From contig NC_058506.1 of NCBI RefSeq assembly GCF_020382885.2, forward strand, positions 11,262,318-11,326,317: a DNA stretch of 64,000 bases, written 5' to 3'. Positions 1 to 13,500 of this stretch are shown in pieces. Source of the stretch: Scatophagus argus. Lineage: Eukaryota > Chordata > Actinopteri > Scatophagidae. The notes below the pieces were generated by a model. The model was not told the DNA's origin. It saw nothing but the letters and a program-made list of their open reading frames with translations, and did no database searches. The position numbers were made by a program, and so were the translations under genes. The first letter of the stretch is position 1; each line of letters opens with the position of its first letter.

Positions 1-299
1 CCATTTAAATCCCACAAAAACAACAAACACCATTTTATAAATACTTTAAATCTTGTGTTTGATAGCTATATGTTGTGACAGTTTTGACAAACTTAGTTCA
101 AATTTCAAATATTTATACATTCATAGCTGATGTGTAGCTCTTAAAATTTGAATATCTTTTATACTTATTTATTTAACTTTTTTCCTATAGAAATAAAGCA
201 ATGGAATGGTAAGTCGGTCATAATTAAAACTACTATATTACATTACACCCCAAATAATAGGCCTATGGGGTTTTTTTTGTTTATTTAAGTGCTTGCTCG

Positions 300-670
300 T
301 CAGAGTAGCTACACTACAACTGACTCACCCTTTTCAGTTTGTACTCTTAACACCTGAACTGACTTTAAGGACTTTGACTTTTACTGACACATCATGTTTC
401 TTTCTTCACTCAGCATTCAAATGACATACCAGCTATTTTCAATTCTTACACTGCAACTGACTTCAGTTCCTGTCAGCAATTGCCCCTCAGCCTAATTTAG
501 GCCTTGCCAAACTTCATCTTTTTCGAGTTTAACTGCTATTTGGCTTCTCTCAGAAATGCCACTTCAACTTTATTTTTGTTAGATCTTCAACGTCAACCAT
601 TACTGCCATCAAAAGACATTCCACAAGCTCCAACAACATTTTTGGCTAACTTTGCACTGATTTCAGCACG
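300..670. repeat. Probable teleost interspersed repeat, diverged
   Basis: The stretch contains serial phrases built on 'ctgactt' and a run of text (about 485-650) that I recognise from memory as a common percomorph interspersed repeat found near many genes. The family name is not asserted. A 64-codon ORF inside it has no recognisable protein features. Bases 1-300 are AT-rich and I see nothing in them. Confidence 0.4.
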
Positions 671-1138
671 CGCCAGCAGGAGTCTCCCGTTCCCATAGTA
701 ACAAGCCTTCATTCAGAGCCGTCCGCAGACAGAGCGACACAGTCTTCGCCGACAGCTTTGATACATGCAGAATTAAGCTCTACTGCTTTCTTTCCGCGAC
801 TGATGGGGTTTTCTGAAACAACCGAGAAAGCCGCTAAGAAGTCAAGGCGACGTTGTATTAGAATACATTGATTTAAAAAGTTGAGGTAAGCACCGTAGAG
901 CTCGTCGTATAGCCTAGCTAAACTCTCTGTCACAGCCTGCGCTGTGTTGTAGTGTCCGGAAGTTCTAAGGGAAAAAAAGTGAGAAAGGCATGAAAAAAGG
1001 CAGCTGGGAAAGACTTCCAACCAAGTTTTTCCGAGCACATTGAAAACTCTGTTTTCTTTCCTCAGTCTCACAAAAGGGACAGATAACGCGCCTTACGCAA
1101 AAATATTCTAACAATTAGCTGTGTGCATTCATTTATCG
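671..1138 (+). promoter_or_regulatory. Probable arhgap42 promoter and 5' leader
   Basis: CpG dinucleotides become more frequent here than in the flanking AT-rich DNA (for example around 715-760, 800-860 and 1080-1100). The stretch ends at the arhgap42 start codon at 1139. No TATA box is evident. Assignment as promoter or leader is inferred from position and composition; the transcription start cannot be placed by eye. Confidence 0.35.
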
Positions 1139-4100
1139 ATGGGTCTGCCGACGCTGGAGTTTAGTGATTCTTTCCTGGACAGTCCGGAGTTCAGAGAGCG
1201 ACTGCAGTGCCATGAGATAGAACTGGAGCGCACCAACAGGTTTATAAAAGACCTCATCAAAGATGGAAACATGCTCGTGTCTGCACTCAGAAGTAAGTAC
1301 ACGTTGATTAATAGCTTGTTTATGGGGTAATAGTGCGTTACAGTCACTAAAGTTAGTCAACCAGTTTCACGGTCTGCTGCCTGATAACGCAAGACAACCC
1401 AAGGCCATCAGTTCAAACAGCCAGCGTTTATCTTACACTAGACTTTGTTAATAGTTTATTACACTGGATTGTTTTGGGGTGGTATGAGCACAACAATTAG
1501 AGAGGCAATTACAATTTAATTTGTAGGCCATAGTGTCGAAATCTGTCCGTGATAGGTTAGAAGTTTTTGTCTGTGTTTGTCTGGTTTTATGTGTTGTTTT
1601 GCAGTTGAAGTACCTAAACACCTTTTGACCTACACATGACTGAAATGAAATGAATGTTTCTGTTTACTTGGCACCCAGAAGCTGTAGGTTTAATGTGTTT
1701 CAATTGGTTTGTGCAACTTAACCAAAAATGTAAAGCACTGTATCCACCAGGACTGAAACTGACAATTATTTTCACTGTGAATTAATCTGTATGAGGTCTT
1801 GAATAATTGTTTAGTCTAAAAAGATTTACTCATTTAGAATCATATAAAACAGACAAAAGTGGCAGGAAACAGCGAATGTTCAGCATTTTCCTATGTGGTA
1901 ATGGGCACTGTTTTGATTTAAATTCTCCCTCCATTGTAATATGTTTCATTATAATGTAACAATCAGACACTGAATAACTAACCATGAAGGTGAGGTTTGT
2001 TTGCTACCTACATGTGACATGAAAGGCAAAACGGGCACACAACAAATAAACATTTAGCTGGCCAGAAATCTGTCATAAAACGCCGGGCGGGCCTTTATGC
2101 TGTAAAGTTTTATGTTTAACCACTACAGTTTGATGGTGACTAATATGTACACACCATCAGCTGATGAAGATGAGTTCACTTTGATCACCTCAGCTTAAAG
2201 CTCAGGCACACCTACACGTTGTGACTCTTTGTCGTTTCTTTAGCGCAACTGCTGGATGAACTCATTGGTGTAGTCACTGCTGCAGCTTGGGGTTCACACA
2301 CATAATGCTGAGTGCGTTTACCTACCCCAACCTCATATGGGTGAAACAACACAATCACTACGTTGTTTATATTAAAAGGTATCTCAGTCAACAGAGCCAC
2401 TCTGCTGTATGATGTTTTTTTCCAGTTAGACTGAAGGTCATTAAAATAAGATCATTTTTGTTGGAATCTGACCACGAATTGTGTGCATTATCATCACTTA
2501 ACAAATGGAGTGCAGTACGCAGACTGCTGTACATAAGATATTTGAAAACAATTCAATGTACATTTTGGAAATTGCAAATTAAGGGCTCAGTGTCAAAATG
2601 GCCCCAATAATTGAAGCATGTGACTCTTCCCTTGTCTCCAAACATCTCTGTAAACAAACCTCTTACAACATCAGAAAACATCAATAATGCTGATTTAGTT
2701 GCTCTCAAGTGTTGATACTTGTAAGAAAAGTGTTGTCAATCAGTACAGTCCAGATCAACATATGGTTACAACCTAATTTAACTTTCCAGCACAAGTTTTT
2801 GTGCATTTTTTTTGAACCAGACAGTTTGTTTTTTCAGTTTTGTTTTTGTTTTTTGTTTTTGCTGATATAGTAATCTGGTATAAACCCCTGCTAAAGGACA
2901 GTGGTATGTCAGTGTCTTAAAATGGCACAGCATATCCATGTTATGGGTGTGTGAGTAAGAGAATGCAGTTCAGTGGTGCCAAGTTTTCATTCACCATAGA
3001 GAATAAAAGGTGGTGTTATTAACCTCTATTATTGGAGCGTTGTTTGGACATGTAAACACAGTTGTCTGAGACTATGGCTGTAAAGCGGAGTTTGTTGCAG
3101 GGTGTGGTAGTTTGTTTACATCAGAGTTTTACCCCTCATGTCTTGGCAGTGGATGATAATGCCAGAATTTGGTAAGAAAGTCCGTGAATAGTTTGTCACC
3201 GGAGGGAATAAGTGATGCTTGCTTGTAGTGTGTAGGGAAATGGGAGCTTTACATTGTGATGGACTAATAATAGCAGTATGCGGACTAATGTCAAGAGCAT
3301 TCTCATGCCTAATGTGTAAACAGTGAAGTTATATTAGTTATAATAGATTTTTACAAGGCATGACATTGTAGACTTCAGCTCAGCACTTCTAGCTCTGTCT
3401 GTCTCATGTTGCTACCTGCTTTAAGAGTCTGAGCAAACTTCTCTCTGTTTCTCTCAGGTCTGTCTCTTGCTGTCCAGCGGTTCTCTCAGTCCTTACAGGA
3501 GTTCCAGTTTGAATGTATTGGAGATGCTGAGACTGATGATGAGATCAGTATTGGTGAGATGAAAATGTCCATGGTAGTCTAGAAAACCTAGAGTTGAGAC
3601 TGCAGAACAGGTAAAAAGTGATACATGTTTCCACATTTAAGGTGTATAATTTATTTTACAGCTCAGTCCTTAAAGGAATTCTCTCAGCTGCTGAGCACCA
3701 TGGAGGAGGAGAGAAAACGACTGGTAAGAAAATGTGTGTTATTGCCTGCATTAGCGTGTGTGTGTGTGTGTGTGTGTGAAAGAGAGAAATAATAGACAGA
3801 GAAAACATACAATGTCTATAAATGTTGTATGCTGTATGTTTTTTTTAAGAAATAAGGAACATTGAAAAATTAAGGACAGTTTATTGTGACATTGAAAAGA
3901 GGCTGTTTTAAGATTAAGCGTATCTTTCTTTCCATGATTGACCCAAATAAAAGACACATTCATTCTATCAGGAGAAACCACAGACTTTATGAAGAAATTC
4001 TACAGAAACAATTCCCATTGTGTAAGGCATTTTACTCACAATGCCTATCTGAGCAAACCATTAGACCAACGTCTGAAGTAATAGTTCTTTGTCCTTAAAA

Positions 4101-4507
4101 AACTGACCATAGTCCAGTGATTGTGTTGCACTTTCACTGATGTTGCTTCACTTCACCCATGCGTCATGCACACCATTTGCAGATGTGACCAGGGTTTCCG
4201 TTTGAAAGTTAAAGTGTTTGTCAGGCACCTTCGGTTGAAGGTGAATCACTGCTTTGACTTCCTCGAGATTTTGTCCTACCCTGGTTTTCCCACAGCTCTG
4301 ATTCACTCATTTGTCGAAATGGTTGTGTCAGCGGCAATGAGTACTCCATGGTGAATCGGAAAAAACGTCTTTGACTTTCAGACTCTCCATCAACCAGAGT
4401 ACTTTGTGTAGGAGTGACTGGAGTCTGGCTGCACCGTCTGTGTGTGTACAAGCATCTGTGCATGTGCAGTATATAGTATGCTACTTAATGCATAGCCCTC
4501 TGTGTGA

Positions 4508-4552
<45 letters not shown>

Positions 4553-7500
4553 TGTGGGGGTGGGTGTGTATGCCTTTGTGGCTGTATGCATGGTCTGGTT
4601 ACAGAGGAACCATGTGGAACCTATTCTGCCAATTCCCCCGTGAGACTGTGAGCAGAGCCCTGACTGCCTGGGAAAGTCCATAAAAGGGTCCTGTGTGTGT
4701 GTGTCTGTGTGTATTTGTCTTCTTTCTCTTTCTCTTTCTTTTTTGTTTCTGTGTGTGTGTGTGTGTCTGTATGTTTTTTTAATTTTTCCACTTTTCCACT
4801 GCACTGCTGCAACACTGCCGATAGCTCTGAACCTCTAATAGTACCATCATTATGAAGTAAAAGGGCAATTCCAGCAAATGGGAAATACTTACCTGTTCAA
4901 CCTGAAAGGACAGTTATTGTGATCTGACAATGCCCCTCAGTCTTCTAGTGTTCAGTTTCATCCTGCATATTATAATACGGTGAAAGAAAGGACCGCTCAG
5001 AGAAAGCAAAGTACCCCTCTTTGGGTACTGTCGTGGTACTAAGCTGTAGTGAAGTGAAAGTAAAGTCATGCTGCAAAGCTGGGAAGCTGTTTAGAGTCTA
5101 AATCAACTAGACAGAGCATATGAGGACGTGACTGAGACTTGCAATATATAGACTCATGACTGAAGTGCACCGAGACCCAGTACAAACAAACCAGAGCTCT
5201 GATAAGTGCTCTGTAGCTTTCTTTACTGATTGATTCAAGTCTCATACATGCTGCACAGTCAGTTGTAAAAACTTAACACAATTGTACCATTTTTCTTTTT
5301 AGGTTTGGAGGTTTTCTACAACTTCACAAAGTGCACATTCTGGTCTTGGCTTATGCTCTAATTCCAGTGAAATGCTATGTATTAACCCTATGTAATCTGT
5401 AGTGTTGCTGCTAATACTGGCAGAAAAGCTGCTGTTATGGTCTATTTTTATTTGAGTGTTTCCATCTAGATTTTTAGTTGTGCTGGAAGCAGGGCTCTAG
5501 GGATAGAAATGTGGGTCTGTCAGTGTAAGGGTCAGTCGGCCACTTTAGTTCAGGCTGAAATATTTCAACCACTACTGAATACATTGCCATGAGATTTGGT
5601 TTACACTTAGCTTTTCATCTTGAACCATCATCAGATCAAAATCTTTATTTGTGACAGTACTTTGGCTTGTGAGAACTAATGTCCGTCGCCCTCAGCTTCA
5701 CTTTGTGTTAATTAGCAACTGATATCATGCTAACACTAAACTAAGATGGTGAGCATGGTAAAACATTATTACCACATCATCACATCTGCATTTTAGCATT
5801 TGACTCAAATTGTCTCGCTGTGCAGCCTCACAGAGCAGTTAGAATGGCTGTAAACTGCTGATCATGTTTTCTGTGACTTGGATAATTACCATGAGCAAAG
5901 TCCATAAAATGCCTCATAATCATAATACTCATAATGCTGGATAAAAATCATTAATTCATAAACTGACTGTAACTTTGTGCATAGTGTTAACTATGAGATT
6001 TAGAAATTTGGATTGGTCTTCATGGTGTTTAAGCTTGAGCTTTTATGAGCCGCAGATACAATACATAATTTGAGAAATATTCAATTTCTGAAATCAGCTC
6101 TTTTAGTTTGAACCCTGTTCCCTTGCACAAATGTTTACATACTTCAGCACCTCTGTTCTAATCAATAAATAGTCTTGGTTGCAAGACGAGATCGTTGCTA
6201 GATGAAGTAAATCTCAGCCTTAGATTTACTCTTAAACAACAAACAGTATTGGTGAAGTTGGTGACAGATCAACATCATGCTTTTGTCTATTTAGAAATAT
6301 TGTGTATTGTTTGACCTTTTTCTCTGGGTTTCAACATACTCTCGAATGAATCAGAAATCTCAAAATTGAAAATTAAATTTGTCTCTTCAAGACAAAATTG
6401 TGAGAAAAATAAAGACAGGCATACGGATTGATCGGACTTGATGAAGCCTCTTTTAACAGGTGGCAGCAGCCCACGTGGAACAGTGACTGAGCTCTTATTT
6501 TTCTGTTACTGGTCGTGGTATTTATTGTTATGACACACTGAGCTGACTGCTGATGTTTTTCTTTCCTCTCTCAGATCCAGAACGCTGATGATGTATTGAT
6601 CTCACCGCTTGAGAGGTTTCGTAAGGAGCAAATAGGAGCTGTTAAGGTATATGTGCAATTGAGGAGATTATCAGTGCAAATTAATGGAATAATTAACTTT
6701 TGTTTTAACCTTTATTTATTTATTCACGTGGAAGAACCACAGGTGCTATTCAAAACACTAGACAGTCTCCCTTCGAGCTGCTAAGTGTATTTCAGTTCGC
6801 TAAGCATGTTGCGTTCATTAGTTATCCAACACCCTGGGTGGTGCTCAGACAGATCATCCTGCTCTGGTCTGGTCTCAGTCGGTCTCTCAACCACTGGTCA
6901 GAGAATCCAATTTGTTCAGATAAACGATGGATCAGAGTCCAGTGTCAGTAACAAGGTCATGGGAACGGACGCTGGGAGGGAAGGCAGGGAGCACGTCACA
7001 GTCAGAGAGACAGTTGAACTCAGTGAGGCAGTATAAACAGAGAGTCTGGTGTCTGGTTTCAACAGCTGTCTCAAGTCTTATTATTCTGTCTGTCTCAAGT
7101 TTTCCTCTTCGCTGTCTCTCAGAGTGAAACAGCAGAGATTGCACTTTCATGCAGTAGGCAAAAAAACAAAACTGGACACAGGTGAGAGTGAAATCGCAGC
7201 TTACTTCATTATGCTGAGGGAAGCAACTCCTCAGTCTGTAGAATGTAGCAGGAGAGTGTGAGCAGTACACCCTCACACTGATTGAGCAAAACGAATGACT
7301 GGATGTGGAATTCAGAGTTGCAGCTGTTTTGGAAAATAGCTGTTGTCCCAAACATTTTGGCAGTGTTTCTTCATTTTGATTATTAATGGTCCCACTGCTC
7401 TTCCTTGTCCCTCAGACTGAAATATGTTAATGCTAATTATTTGATGGAATCAGTCAGATTTGCTGTAGACGTTCAGGGTCCCCACAGGATAAATCTTATT

Positions 7501-10500
7501 AAATTCAGTAATTAACATACCCTGCAGTGCCATCATGAGTTTGACATTTGTGAATCAGAGTCAAACATGCTGTCATTACTGGTTGGATTTCAGGGAAATT
7601 TGCTCCACTTGTTCAAAGTCCCAGTACTTTGGTTTATACCGGTAAAACTGATTACATCCACCATAGCTGTACTTTTTGTATACTAACACAAATTAAATGA
7701 ATACCTGCTAAGCGTCTAGCTGTTGATCATAACCACAGTAAGTGTGTTAGCATACACTGCTGTACTACAGTAGAGCCTCAAAGAGGTGGTAGTGTGGCTG
7801 TAGAATAGTCTTGTTCTTGACATTAACCTCAGGTGAAGTTGATACGTTTAATGCTAATTAGCAAGCGTGCACATACTAACAGGCTAAAGCCTCTAATACT
7901 ACAGTAGCAGTTTTGAAAGCTGTCAAGGACTGAAAACTAGCATGAGAGGTACACTAGTAGTGATGTTATGTAAAAAAAAACCTACATTTAAGACCTTTTT
8001 TAACAGTTTGCTTTTATTCATCACTCACATCCCCTTCTCATCCACGTCTTCCTCAGGAGGGGAAGAAGCAGTTTGACAAGGAGACAGAGAGGTATTACTC
8101 TGTTTTGGAGAAACACCTCAGCCTGTCCTCCAAAAAGAAGGAATCGCATCTACAAGAGGTGAACGGCGTGATTCCTAAAAATATATTAAACAAGTTCTTC
8201 CTGCATTTGTGAAGTAACATAAAGCACTGTATATTGTTGCTGTTTTTGGTGCAGGCTGATTCACAGATGAGTAAGGACAGGCAGGTCTTTTATGATGCAT
8301 CGCTGCAGTATGTCTTCAAGATCCAAGAGGTGCAGGAGAGAAAGAAGTTTGAGTTTGTGGAGCCGGTGAGTTCACATACATCCATTTTGATCATGTTAAT
8401 ATATGTATCATTTTGTTCCCTCTGATTTCTCTGAGCTGCTGGTCCAGTAGAGTCTTGAATACACAGTGTTTCATTATAGGAAAATATGACTAACAAGTCT
8501 TATTTTGCAAACAATAATGTAAACATCAAATAATAATTTCAGCCAAGCCAGTAATGATCATGTGTGCATAAAGACACGATCTGGGTTTTAAAAACACACA
8601 TTACACACACTGTTTGTCCAGGGATAAAAATGTCTTAATGATAGATATCAGTCAAGCCCACTTCCTGTTGCTGTGGCTGCACTTCCTGCATGGATATCTT
8701 TTCCGCCTGACAGAGAGGGAAACCCTTTGTTGTAAAGTAAACAAGGGCAGCAACCCAAACAACAGTCAGAGTTTGGGGTTTTTTTTCTCCCATAGAGGCT
8801 ATTCTGATTGATTGAGCAGATGATTGATGGTCATTCTTTTGTAATCCTCTCATTGCACTCCCAAGCTAACGTTGTTCCTGTGTGTTTCTTCCTCTGCTCT
8901 TCAGTTATTAGCCTTCCTGCAGGGTTTGTTTACATTCTACCATGAGGGCTATGAGCTGGCCAGTGAGTTTGAACCTTACAAGCAGCAGCTTCAGTTCAAC
9001 CTGCAGAATGTAAGTGTGTTTATCAAACCTTGGTACCTGCCTCTATTTATTTATTTTAAAGTCAGCTCTGGATGTGTGTGATATGACCTGTCTTAAGTGG
9101 AAACCTCACACATCAGATACTCATAGCATATTGAGACACACAATGCAAACTACGTTTAGTCACATTTTACTACTTTGGTTTCAAAAGAAAAATCAATGTA
9201 CAGCTTGGATCATTACTTAAAACTACCTGCACTCAAACTCTGCTGGACTAAATAATCATTTTCTGATTTTTTTTTGTATGGTTCATATGAAAGGCTTTTT
9301 TTCATTGCAGTTTCTTCAATTTATATGTTGCGTTATATGTTGATAAGGCTCGCAATAACTTTGAAAGTACACGTGCTGAGGTTGAGAGGCTGATGAAGAG
9401 GATCCGGTCTGCGGAGGAAGATTTCAAAGCCCCCAGTTCTTTTACAATGGAGGGATATCTGTACATACAGGAGAAACGTAAGATATATAAAAATAATATT
9501 TTCTCAGTATCATTCGCTGGCTTATGCTGTGAAGAAAATCCAATGCCAATGACAAGTGCACCTGCATGATCATGTACTGCAGGTCCTTTGGGCAGTGTGT
9601 GGACCAGATACTACTGTACTTATCAAAAAAGCTCCAAGATGTTCACCATGAGCAACATAGAGTCCAGGCCAGCCAGTAGACAGGTGAGGTGAAAGCACAA
9701 ATGAACATGATGCTAAATGTTTTAGTCCATTTAACTGAAAATCATCAGGAGTTTCACACTTAGATTACATTATTGTCTTATGATAATGTGGTTGTAAACA
9801 TGCTTTTTGTATACTAACACAAATTAAATGAATACCTGCTAAGCGTCTAGTTGTTGATCATAACCACAGTAAGTGTGTTAGCATACACTGCTGTACTACA
9901 GTAGAGCCTCAAAGAGGTGGTAGTGTGGCTGTAGACTAGGCTATTGAGCAACATTGTTTCTTCACTACAATATCAGAAACTCTAACATTAACACCACATG
10001 CGTGTGCATATTCTGTACAAATCTCTCTGTTGACAGAACGGCGTGGTGAATGGTACACCTGAAATGTTCAGGTTGCGCTCGTGTGTCAGAAGGAAGAGGG
10101 ATTCGATCGACAAGCGCTTCTGCTTTGATATTGAGGTGGTGGAGAGGTGAGTGGAGAAGATGACTGAGAGGACCTGTGTCCATAACACATGACTATGGAT
10201 AAATGAGATATGGCATCTGCTGGATTGTTGTGGGACAAAGTGATCTCTTTCTGTGCAGACATGGCGTCATCACCCTGCAGGCGCTCTCTGAGGCCAACAG
10301 GCGGCTGTGGATGGAGGCAATGGATGGAAAAGAACCTGTATGAATATATCTACCCAATCTATACTCTATAGAGTAACTAGAAAGCAAGGGTAGCCAACCT
10401 GCACATATTAGTGTGATATATTAATACTGTTACTGTTAATAATAATGTGTGTTAAACCTTGCATTAAAAGTGTTGTTTCAAATTTCATGCTAAAACAACA

Positions 10501-13500
10501 GTTTTCTTTTTTTTGTTCAGATTTACACTCTGCCTTCTTTGCTCAGTAAAAAGGAGGAGAGTAAGTGTCCTTATTTATCTTGCTCTTGATTTGCTTTGAT
10601 TCAGAAGATTCTACTTCTCGATATCTGCATCAGAAATGTAGACAAAACTGTGAGTGATTGTTTTACAGCATTTCTCAATGAAGCGGGACTCAACTTTGTG
10701 AAGAAGTGTATCGAGCTGATTGAAACGAGAGGTATTCTTCCTCTTTAAAATGTTCATATAGGAAGTAATTCTAATGAGTATTTATTGTATACGTTATTGA
10801 TTTATGAAATATTATAAAACATGCCTGTATGTGTTTCTAGGTCTTATCACGCCAGGACTGTACAGGACTGGAGGAGTCAACTCCAAAGTGCAGCGATTAA
10901 TGACAAGTGTGTTTGGTAAGAAATGCACCGCTTTCCTCTGTGTGATATTATTTATCTGCATGGGGAAGATTTATTCCAGCACAATGAGTGGCAGGTGTAT
11001 TTTAAAAAATCCAACTACACAATAATAACTACACAACCATTTTTCATCTCCTTTCTTGTAGCATCCACAGCTCCCGCTGACATACAGCTGGACGCAGACG
11101 CCTGGGACAACAAGACCATCACCAGCGGCCTAAAGAATTATTTCAGGTAACTTACAGCACAGAGCGGTCGTTTTAAATAACACTTCTCGTGAGTTTTGAA
11201 TTCATGATTTCTAATGTGCGTGCAGGTGTCTGGCAGAACCACTACTGACCTACAGACTGCATAAAGAATTCATCAAGGCTGCAAGTAAGATCCCTTGGTG
11301 CCTCCTTCAAACTGCAAAGCACACAGAAGGATTCATGCAAACAGAAGCACATGACTGAATCCCGTCCACTGTACTCTTTCACTGTTTCAGGGTATGATGA
11401 CCAAAAATATAGAGTGAGAGCCATTCATGCTCTTGTACACAAACTACCAGAAAAAAACAGAGCACTGTTGGACCTCTTAACAAACCATCTCCACAAGTAT
11501 GTACCTAAAAGATTTATTCCTCACACCAAAGTTGTGAATCTTCATTAAAATGAACACTTTTTAAGAAATTTTAATTTGTTATGTCTATGTGTTATTGTGT
11601 TTTTGCTTATTGTGTGTGTATGTGTGTGTGTGTGTGTGTGCAGTGTGTCCTCTCACAGTGACCAGAACTTAATGACTGTGTCCAACCTGGGGATGATCTT
11701 CGGCCCCACGCTGATGAGATCACAGGAAGAGACAGTGGCAGCCATGATGAACATCAAGTTTCAGAACATTGTGGTGGAGATTATCATTGAAAACCACCAT
11801 AAGGTACACCTTCAGTTACACGTGCATTCATACAGACACACAAGCATAAACATACACAGGCCTAATGAACATGTACACTGTATGTTCCTGCCAGATTTTT
11901 GGTGAGGCCCCAGACCTGTCATTGCCGTTACCTCAGGCTCCGTCCTCGCGGTCGACTCCTCGATCGAGAAACAAGGCCATCTGTCTGTCCTCTGGAAAGA
12001 GGAGGGCCCGGCTCTACCCTCCTGCTCTCTGCCTGGCAGACAATGACAGTGAGTCTTTATGTAGTCACATCTGCTTTGTCTCATCGCTCATGAATATCGT
12101 TTCACTCAACAAAATTAATTTGACAGCTCCTAATTACTTTTCAGATTTAGATAATACATTAAAGAAAGAAAGTTGCCTATGAAAAAGATTCCTTAAGTTA
12201 GAAGCAGTTCCACCAAAAAGTGGTTCCCATCATGGTTTCATTTAAGCCCATAGAGGTAAATAATCCAGTATTTCTATTAAAAATAAAAAGAGAGCGGTAA
12301 AAAATGAATGTAATTTTGTAGCAAAATAATTCACTTAATCATTTCAAGACCCCTCAGATTTGACCTTTTCTTAGCCATTTGACTAAACTGACTAGATTTC
12401 AAAGTGAGCTACTCCTCAACCAACTACAACAAAAACAAAATACTTACACACTGATACATCAGTATAAACAATTTAATAATATCATATTTAATAATAGATC
12501 AGTCATAGGGGCCGTTCACATTTGATACATGACAGTTTCTTTCTTTTTCTTCTGCTGGGGCTGTTGGGAACATAACTAGTATTGCTTCCTGTTAAGGAGA
12601 CCATCACTTTTATTGCAATTTTATGGTTGTGATATTTCAGTCTGGATATAAACCAGCATAAAAAACAAATGCCATTGATGCGAGGCGGAGTCGCTTCAAT
12701 GTATTATATTTCATAGTTTTTCTTCCATGGATAACTTGACAGCATTTTTGTAAGTTCATTCTTGTCTGTTAGAAGTGTAAAGCATTCATTAACTGCTATG
12801 AAAAGTGCTTTGTGTGCTTGTTATTATTTTCATAGGGGAGAAAAATGGGACAGCCCTTTCAGACCTTTCAGCAGTCCCTGAGCACTAACCTTGATGCTGC
12901 CTTTGGCATTCAGTCTATCCTGTGACTTGTTTCCATTTCTCCCTCCAGGTGACACGTTCAGTAGCAGCCCCAGCACGACTCCGATGGGCAGCCAGGAGTC
13001 TCTGTCGTCACACTCCTCTGAAAAGAATGGATTGTCTCAGGCCTCTTCGCCGTCCTCTCCCTCTGCCGAGCCAGGCTCGCCTTCTACAGCACAGGTGTCT
13101 CCTCCCCCGGTTTCCTCCTGCTCTCCGACCCACAACTCTTCAAATGTGAATGATCACAAGCACCCAACAGACACTGCCGCATCCCCTCACCTCACTCCTT
13201 CATTTTCCTGGACTTCCTCCCAGCTCACTCCGGCCCAGCAGACTTCCTCTGTGTCCTCCTCCATGTCCTCTTTACTCTCTGCAGAAAGGACTCTGTCTGC
13301 CAAAGGAAACTCCACAGTTTCTTTGTCATCTGTAAAAGAATCAAGATCTCCCTCTTTAGCCTCCTCATCCACTGCCTCCATCCACCCCTCCTCAGTGGAT
13401 CGGGCTTCCTATCCCAGGGAGAGTCGGTCTATTCAGAGAGCATCGTCTGTCTCCTCTCTGAAGAGCACTCATTCAGTGGATCAAAGAAATTCCTCCTCCA

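Noticed and set aside
689-702. RFX X-box-like sequence (gttcccatagtaac)
   Set aside because: It is palindrome-like but has about three differences from GTTGCCATGGCAAC; too weak to report as a site.
709-1071. 120-codon minus-strand ORF upstream of arhgap42
   Set aside because: It lies in the arhgap42 promoter/leader, has no recognisable domain, and is best explained by the CpG-rich composition.
4371-4815. Overlapping ORFs on both strands up to 107 codons
   Set aside because: They are translations of TG/CA microsatellites (Cys-Val or His-Thr runs).
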